Position numbers and translations under genes: made by a program. From Rhizobium sp. PDO1-076 (lineage in GTDB: Bacteria; Pseudomonadota; Alphaproteobacteria; Rhizobiales; Rhizobiaceae): 64,000 bases of DNA. Location of the stretch: assembly GCF_000247475.1 (NCBI RefSeq), contig NZ_AHZC01000386.1, forward strand, positions 42,723 through 106,722, in the 5' to 3' direction. The notes beneath the pieces are model-generated. The model had not been told where the DNA came from. It did not search any database and saw only the letters and a program-made list of their open reading frames with translations. Shown here in pieces: positions 59,397 through 64,000 of this stretch. Within the stretch, counting starts at the first letter, position 1, and every line of letters starts with the position of its first letter.

Positions 59397-60131
59397 TCAG
59401 CCTTTGGCTGCCTTGATCAGCGCAAGCGCTTCTGCAGGGTCAATGCGGCCATCATAAAGCGCGCGGCCGGATATGGCACCTTCGAGCTTCTGTGCATCGG
59501 GCTGCAGCATGCGGCGAACGTCTTCGATCGAGGCAAGGCCACCCGATGCGATGACAGGAATAGAGACCGCTTCGGCCAGTTCCAGTGTCGACGCCCAGTT
59601 GATGCCGGCCAGAATGCCGTCGCGATCGATATCGGTATAGATGATCGCGGCAACACCGGCACCTTCGAAACGCTTGGCAAGCTCGATCACGCCGAGTTCG
59701 GAGGCTTCCGCCCAGCCTTCGACCGCCACCTTGCCACCCTTGGCATCGATACCGACGGCAACCTTGCCGGGGAAGCGCTTGCAGGCCTCGATAACCAAAG
59801 CCGGGTCGCGCACTGCGATCGTACCCAGGATCACGCGAGACAGGCCGCGCGATAGCCAGTTTTCGATATGCTCCAGCGTGCGGATGCCGCCGCCGAGCTG
59901 CACCGGGTTTTTGGTAGCTTTCAGGATCGCGTCGACGGCGGCACCGTTGACACTTTCTCCGGCAAAGGCGCCGTTGAGGTCAACGACGTGCAGCCATTCG
60001 AACCCTTGTGTTTCGAAGTCGCGCGCCTGTGCAGCCGGATCCGGATTGTAGACGGTGGCCTGGTCCATGTCGCCGAGTTTCAGGCGAACGCACTGGCCGT
60101 CCTTCAGGTCGATGGCGGGAAATAGGATCAT
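59397..60131 (-). CDS. hisA: phosphoribosylformimino-AICAR ribotide isomerase
   Basis: A 244-residue TIM barrel, the isomerase before HisFH in histidine synthesis. The N-terminus has [18 protein letters not shown] with the catalytic aspartate. [28 protein letters not shown] and [13 protein letters not shown] follow in order. It lies 22 bases after hisH. Confidence 0.97.
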   Translation of the reverse strand: MILFPAIDLKDGQCVRLKLGDMDQATVYNPDPAAQARDFETQGFEWLHVVDLNGAFAGESVNGAAVDAILKATKNPVQLGGGIRTLEHIENWLSRGLSRVILGTIAVRDPALVIEACKRFPGKVAVGIDAKGGKVAVEGWAEASELGVIELAKRFEGAGVAAIIYTDIDRDGILAGINWASTLELAEAVSIPVIASGGLASIEDVRRMLQPDAQKLEGAISGRALYDGRIDPAEALALIKAAKG

Positions 60132-60153
60132 GACAGAAATCCGAAAAAGAGGG

Positions 60154-60804
60154 TCAGGGCTTCCAGGTGAGGAAATTGGCGATCAGCTTGAGACCAAGCG
60201 TCTGGCTCTTTTCCGGATGGAATTGCGCGCCGACCATGTTGTCCCGGCCGACAAAGGCCGTCATTGCGCCACCATAGTCTGTGGTCGCAATCACGTCCGA
60301 GGCGTGTTTGGCCGCAAGATGATAGGAGTGGACGAAATAGGCATGCAGGCCATTTGGGCCTGTGGCGATCCCGTCGAAAAGTGGATGCTGGTGCCTGAGC
60401 GTCAGCGTGTTCCAGCCGATCTGCGGGATCTTGAGCGTGGGATCGGCAGGTGTCATCTCGATGACATCGCCTTCTATCCAGCCGAAACCTTGCGTCGTGG
60501 TCTTTTCAAGGCCGCGCGAGGACATCAGCTGCATGCCAACGCAGATCCCGAAGAAAGGTCTGCCCTTGTGCTCGACGACATCGACGATCGCGTCATGCAT
60601 GCCGGGAACCGCATCGAGCCCGCGGCGGCAGTCGGCATAGGCGCCGACCCCCGGAAGTACGATCCTGTCGGCCGTGGCCACCCTGTCTGCCTGATCGGTC
60701 AGCTCGATCGTCACGTCAAGAACAGCCTCGCGCGCCGCGCGTTCGAAAGCCTTGGTCGCCGAGCGCAGGTTGCCAGATCCGTAGTCGATGATCGCTACAC
60801 GCAT
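60154..60804 (-). CDS. hisH: imidazole glycerol phosphate synthase, glutamine amidotransferase subunit
   Basis: A 216-residue class I glutaminase that supplies ammonia to HisF. The nucleophilic cysteine is residue 88 in GICVGMQLM, and the histidine and glutamate are in AQFHPEKSQ near residue 197. The N-terminus is [12 protein letters not shown]. An 88-base gap separates it from hisB. Confidence 0.97.
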   Translation of the reverse strand: MRVAIIDYGSGNLRSATKAFERAAREAVLDVTIELTDQADRVATADRIVLPGVGAYADCRRGLDAVPGMHDAIVDVVEHKGRPFFGICVGMQLMSSRGLEKTTTQGFGWIEGDVIEMTPADPTLKIPQIGWNTLTLRHQHPLFDGIATGPNGLHAYFVHSYHLAAKHASDVIATTDYGGAMTAFVGRDNMVGAQFHPEKSQTLGLKLIANFLTWKP

Positions 60805-60892
60805 GTCATATCCTTTCCGCTCGACGCTCCGGCTCGTAGCCGACAGCGGAGCAAGGTGCAGATCACTTCCGCTGTGCGGAAACGTCCTGCCG

Positions 60893-61486
60893 TCACAATG
60901 TACCCTTGGTGGACGGGATACGGTTCGCCTGGCGCGGGTCTATTTCCGTGGCCGTCCGCAGCGCCCGTGCCACCGCCTTGAAGCAGGTCTCGGCGATATG
61001 GTGGTTGTTGGCGCCGTAATGGTTCAGCACATGCAGTGTGATGCCGGCATTCTGCGCCAGGGCCTGGAAGAACTCGCGCACCAGTTCTGTGTCAAAGGTA
61101 CCGATCTTCGGCGCGCTGAAATTGACGTTCCACACTAGAAACGGCCGACCGGACACATCGATGGCCGCCTTGGTCATGGTTTCGTCCATCGCAAGGTCGA
61201 TCGACGAATAGCGCGTGATGCCCTTGCGCTCGCCCAGAGCCTTGGAGATCGCTTGGCCCAGCGCAATGCCGGTGTCTTCGACGGTGTGATGATCGTCGAT
61301 ATGCAGGTCACCTTTCACGTCGATATGCATGTCGATCAGCGAATGGCGGCAGAGCTGGTCCAGCATATGGTCGAAGAAGCCCACGCCGGTCGAGATCTTG
61401 CCGGTGCCGGTGCCGTCGATATCGACGGAAACGGACACCGAGGTCTCGTTTGTCTTGCGGGAAATCTCGCCTTTGCGCTCTGCCAT
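60893..61486 (-). CDS. hisB: imidazoleglycerol-phosphate dehydratase
   Basis: A 197-residue single-function HisB, without the phosphatase domain fused in enterobacteria. The manganese-binding motifs [30 protein letters not shown] and [17 protein letters not shown] are complete. ATG at 61486 has GGAG seven bases upstream. It is the first gene of the his-coaA cluster and diverges from hslV across about 200 bases. Confidence 0.97.
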   Translation of the reverse strand: MAERKGEISRKTNETSVSVSVDIDGTGTGKISTGVGFFDHMLDQLCRHSLIDMHIDVKGDLHIDDHHTVEDTGIALGQAISKALGERKGITRYSSIDLAMDETMTKAAIDVSGRPFLVWNVNFSAPKIGTFDTELVREFFQALAQNAGITLHVLNHYGANNHHIAETCFKAVARALRTATEIDPRQANRIPSTKGTL

Positions 61487-61686
61487 CGGGCTGCTCCATG
61501 GGAATAATGGCCGTTCCATATCAGCAGGTGAGGCAAATATCCAGAAGTTACATTGCCTTGCCGCAAGGCGCCGGCAGCGGACTGTCGGCCATGATTGCAA
61601 TCGCCAAAAGGCAACTTACATAGGTTCCGACGAACGGCCGCTGGCCGAAGCAAACAAGGCCCGGTGTTCGGGCATATAGGTGTTTG

Positions 61687-62214
61687 ATGACAACGATTAT
61701 TACAGTTCGCAAGGGCGACAAGGTCGTGATGGCCGGCGATGGTCAGGTGAGCCTTGGCCAGACCGTGATGAAGGGTAATGCCCGCAAGGTCCGCCGCATC
61801 GGCAAGGGTGGCGAAGTTATCGCCGGTTTCGCGGGAGCGACCGCGGATGCCTTTACCCTTCTCGACCGTCTGGAAAAGAAGCTGGAGCAATATCCCGGCC
61901 AGTTGATGCGCGCGGCCGTCGAGCTTGCCAAGGATTGGCGCACCGATAAATACCTGCGCAACCTCGAGGCGATGATGCTTGTCGCCGACAAGACGATCAC
62001 GCTTGCAATCACCGGTAATGGAGACGTGTTGGAGCCGGAACATGGCACGATGGCCATCGGCTCCGGTGGCAACTTTGCCTATGCCGCAGCCCGGGCCTTG
62101 ATGGACAGCGATCGTTCCGCCGAAGAGATCGCCCGTCGCGCCATGCAGATTGCCGGCGAAATCTGCGTCTATACCAATGACAGCGTCATTATCGAGACCC
62201 TGGACGTCGCTTGA
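61687..62214 (+). CDS. hslV: ATP-dependent protease subunit HslV
   Basis: A 175-residue proteasome-like peptidase that assembles with HslU. After removal of Met1 the N-terminal threonine in [20 protein letters not shown] is the nucleophile; the second threonine pair is standard. I chose ATG 61687 over the TTG just before it because the catalytic threonine must become N-terminal. Heat-shock control is usual for hslVU; no clear RpoH promoter was seen. Confidence 0.97.
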   Translation: MTTIITVRKGDKVVMAGDGQVSLGQTVMKGNARKVRRIGKGGEVIAGFAGATADAFTLLDRLEKKLEQYPGQLMRAAVELAKDWRTDKYLRNLEAMMLVADKTITLAITGNGDVLEPEHGTMAIGSGGNFAYAAARALMDSDRSAEEIARRAMQIAGEICVYTNDSVIIETLDVA

Positions 62215-62287
62215 GCCCGTCTGTCCGGTCCATGAAACCATGTTCAAGCAGTCGAGCATTCTCTGCTACTGCCAGGAGTAAAACCAC

Positions 62288-63598
62288 ATGAGCAATTTTT
62301 CTCCGCGCGAGATCGTTTCCGAGCTCGATCGCCATATCATTGGCCAGCACGACGCCAAGCGCGCCGTGGCGATCGCATTGCGCAATCGCTGGCGCCGGCA
62401 GCAGCTTTCGGACGATCTGCGCGATGAGGTCATGCCGAAGAACATCCTGATGATCGGGCCGACCGGTGTCGGCAAGACCGAGATCTCCCGTCGTCTGGCC
62501 AAACTCGCCGGCGCTCCATTCATCAAGGTCGAGGCGACCAAGTTTACCGAAGTCGGCTATGTCGGCCGCGATGTCGAGCAGATCATCCGCGATCTGGTCG
62601 AGATCGGCATCACCCTTGTCCGCGACAAGAAACGCAACGAGGTCGAGGCGAAGGCGCATGCGCTTGCCGAAGAACGCGTCCTTGATGCGCTGGTCGGTTC
62701 GACATCGTCACCGGCAACCCGCGACAGCTTCCGCAAGAAGCTGCGCAATGGCGAGCTGGACGACAAGGAAATCGATATCGAAGTGGCCGACGCAGGATCC
62801 GGCATGCCGGGCGGTTTCGAAATACCGGGCATGCCCGGTGCCAATGTCGGCATCCTCAACATTTCGGAAATGTTCGGCAAGGCCATGGGCAACCGGACGA
62901 AAAAGGTACGCACCACGGTCAAGTCTTCCTACAATGACCTGATCCGCGACGAATCCGACAAGCTGATCGACAATGAAGTGATCCAGCGCGAGGCCGTGCG
63001 TTCGGTCGAGAACGACGGGATCGTGTTTCTCGACGAGATCGACAAGATCGCCGCCCGGGAAGGTGGCGTCGGTGCCGGCGTATCGCGTGAAGGCGTGCAA
63101 CGCGACTTGCTGCCGCTGGTCGAGGGCACCACGGTTTCGACCAAATACGGCCCGGTGAAAACGGACCATATCCTCTTCATTGCGTCTGGCGCCTTCCATG
63201 TCTCGAAACCATCGGACCTTCTGCCGGAACTGCAGGGCCGCTTGCCGATCCGGGTCGAGCTGAAACCGCTGACCAAGGAAGACTTCCGTCGGATCCTGAC
63301 CGAGACCGAGGCAAGCCTGATCCGCCAGTACAAGGCGCTGATGGCGACCGAAGAGCTGAACCTCGATTTTACCGAGGATGCGATCGACGCTCTGGCCGAT
63401 GTCGCAGTCAAACTGAACACCACGGTCGAGAATATAGGTGCGCGGCGACTTCAGACGGTGATGGAACGGGTTCTGGACGATATTTCGTTCAATGCACCGG
63501 ATCGCGGCGGCGCAGTGGTGATGATCGACTCGGATTATGTGCAGAAGCACGTGGGCGACCTGGCTGCCGATACCGACCTCAGCCGCTATATCCTGTGA
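62288..63598 (+). CDS. hslU: ATP-dependent protease ATPase subunit HslU
   Basis: A 436-residue AAA+ unfoldase that feeds HslV. Walker A GPTGVGKT is at residues 57-64, Walker B is [11 protein letters not shown], the pore loop GYVGRDVE lies near 90 and the C-terminal tail ends LSRYIL, which docks into HslV. The inserted I domain (about 110-240) is present. AGGAG lies upstream of the ATG. It begins 73 bases after hslV. Confidence 0.98.
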   Translation: MSNFSPREIVSELDRHIIGQHDAKRAVAIALRNRWRRQQLSDDLRDEVMPKNILMIGPTGVGKTEISRRLAKLAGAPFIKVEATKFTEVGYVGRDVEQIIRDLVEIGITLVRDKKRNEVEAKAHALAEERVLDALVGSTSSPATRDSFRKKLRNGELDDKEIDIEVADAGSGMPGGFEIPGMPGANVGILNISEMFGKAMGNRTKKVRTTVKSSYNDLIRDESDKLIDNEVIQREAVRSVENDGIVFLDEIDKIAAREGGVGAGVSREGVQRDLLPLVEGTTVSTKYGPVKTDHILFIASGAFHVSKPSDLLPELQGRLPIRVELKPLTKEDFRRILTETEASLIRQYKALMATEELNLDFTEDAIDALADVAVKLNTTVENIGARRLQTVMERVLDDISFNAPDRGGAVVMIDSDYVQKHVGDLAADTDLSRYIL

Positions 63599-63613
63599 TC
63601 TTTGTGCACCTAT

Positions 63614-63655
63614 GGCGCTCTTTCCCTCCCGCAGTATCGGGAAAGTGAGAGCGCC
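63614..63655. other. imperfect hairpin after hslU
   Basis: GGCGCTC-TTTCCC (63614-63626) pairs with GGGAAAG (63639-63645) and GAGCGCC (63649-63655) across a bulge. No T-run follows, so it may be a Rho-dependent or processing structure rather than a classical terminator. Confidence 0.4.
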
Positions 63656-63767
63656 GAAGGTCGACAATGCAGGCTGTGCTTATGTAAGGAGTGGATTAGT
63701 GGATCTGCGGCCCGCGCATTGTGGTGACGGGGATCTAATCTGCGGCTCAGTCTGAGGACGGCGAAGC

Positions 63768-64000
63768 GTGCTATCTTTCATCCGGACTTTTCTTCTCACG
63801 GTCGCTTTTGCGGGCTCGCTGGCTTCCGCGTCGAACGCTGCGCAGGCGGTACCGGCGGGCAATCGAAATATCGAGCAGCCGCCAATTCCGGGCGCATCTG
63901 TCCGCCGCACCAAGGCCGGCAAGACCAGCTTTGATCTAGAAATTACGGAAAAGGTTCGCGATCTGCTGCGCGACGATGATGCCCTGGTGGGCAAGATCAA
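63768..64000 (+). CDS. secreted DUF1402-like protein, 3' end outside the window
   Basis: A frame opens at the GTG at 63768, nine bases after GAGGA, and stays open to the window edge (77 residues seen). The N-terminus is a signal peptide: one arginine, a hydrophobic core (TFLLTVAFAGSLASA) and a likely AxA cleavage at about residue 30. The mature start (VPAGNRNIEQPPIPGAS then VRRTKAGKT) resembles my recollection of DUF1402 proteins, which are found beside hslU in rhizobia. Function unknown. Confidence 0.65.
   Translation, partial: MLSFIRTFLLTVAFAGSLASASNAAQAVPAGNRNIEQPPIPGASVRRTKAGKTSFDLEITEKVRDLLRDDDALVGKI

Noticed and set aside
61487..61686. RpoH heat-shock promoter before hslV
   Set aside because: Expected by analogy, but no convincing -35/-10 pair for RpoH could be placed by eye.

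Overview
The window is a stretch of core chromosome from an alphaproteobacterium of the order Rhizobiales, most likely family Rhizobiaceae (Rhizobium/Agrobacterium-like). The evidence is the gene order around hemE and parAB, a ChvG/ChvI pair beside pckA and a truncated PTS, a DivL-type kinase with tyrosine at the phospho-acceptor position, a DUF1013 regulator, GANTC (CcrM-type) sites in control regions, and GC-rich codon use. I saw no rRNA, tRNA, CRISPR array, insertion sequence or prophage. Nearly all the DNA is ordinary, tightly packed housekeeping genes.

Layout. 1-7.7 kb: end of a DUF1013 regulator, propionyl-CoA synthetase, a PLP-binding protein, then leuS-lptE-holA. 7.7-16.4 kb (minus strand): hemE, hemJ, rho, mnmE, mnmG, rsmG, parA, parB. 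16.43-16.82 kb: a gene-free segment between divergent hemE and ppsR with two DnaA boxes inside an identical 13-base repeat, an AT-rich stretch and three GANTC sites; this is the best candidate for the chromosomal replication origin. 16.8-20.4 kb: ppsR, maf, aroE, coaE, dnaQ. 20.5-24.4 kb: secB and fxsA, divergent from timA-mltA-smr-xre. 24.5-27 kb: gyrB. 27-30.7 kb: nitroreductase, PHB depolymerase, a DUF2852 protein, a YgjP-type metalloprotease. 30.8-35.8 kb: trpF-trpB-trpA-accD-folC. 35.9-47.9 kb (minus): a compact run divL, tsaE-amgK fusion, murU-like, addB, addA, trxA. 48-53.5 kb (minus): chvI-chvG-hprK-EIIA-HPr, then ahcY. 53.8-57.3 kb: pckA, arfB, kbp, alkB. 57.3-61.5 kb (minus): hisB-hisH-hisA-hisF-hisE-coaA. 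61.7-64 kb: hslV, hslU and the start of a secreted DUF1402-like protein.

The most informative signals are non-coding. Five parS-like sites (core TTCACGTGAA) flank the candidate origin. Four of them share the 13-mer GATTCACGTGAAA, so each overlaps a GANTC methylation site, which suggests a possible link between ParB loading and CcrM methylation. Other candidates are a SahR-like operator before ahcY, a double-GANTC palindrome in the gyrB leader, and AT-rich dyads before pckA and phaZ. At protein level the points of interest are the DivL tyrosine, the TsaE-AmgK fusion next to a MurU-like enzyme, an AccD that has lost its zinc-ribbon cysteines, and a PTS with no sugar permease joined to ChvG/ChvI. 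I did not find a convincing wholly new multi-gene system.
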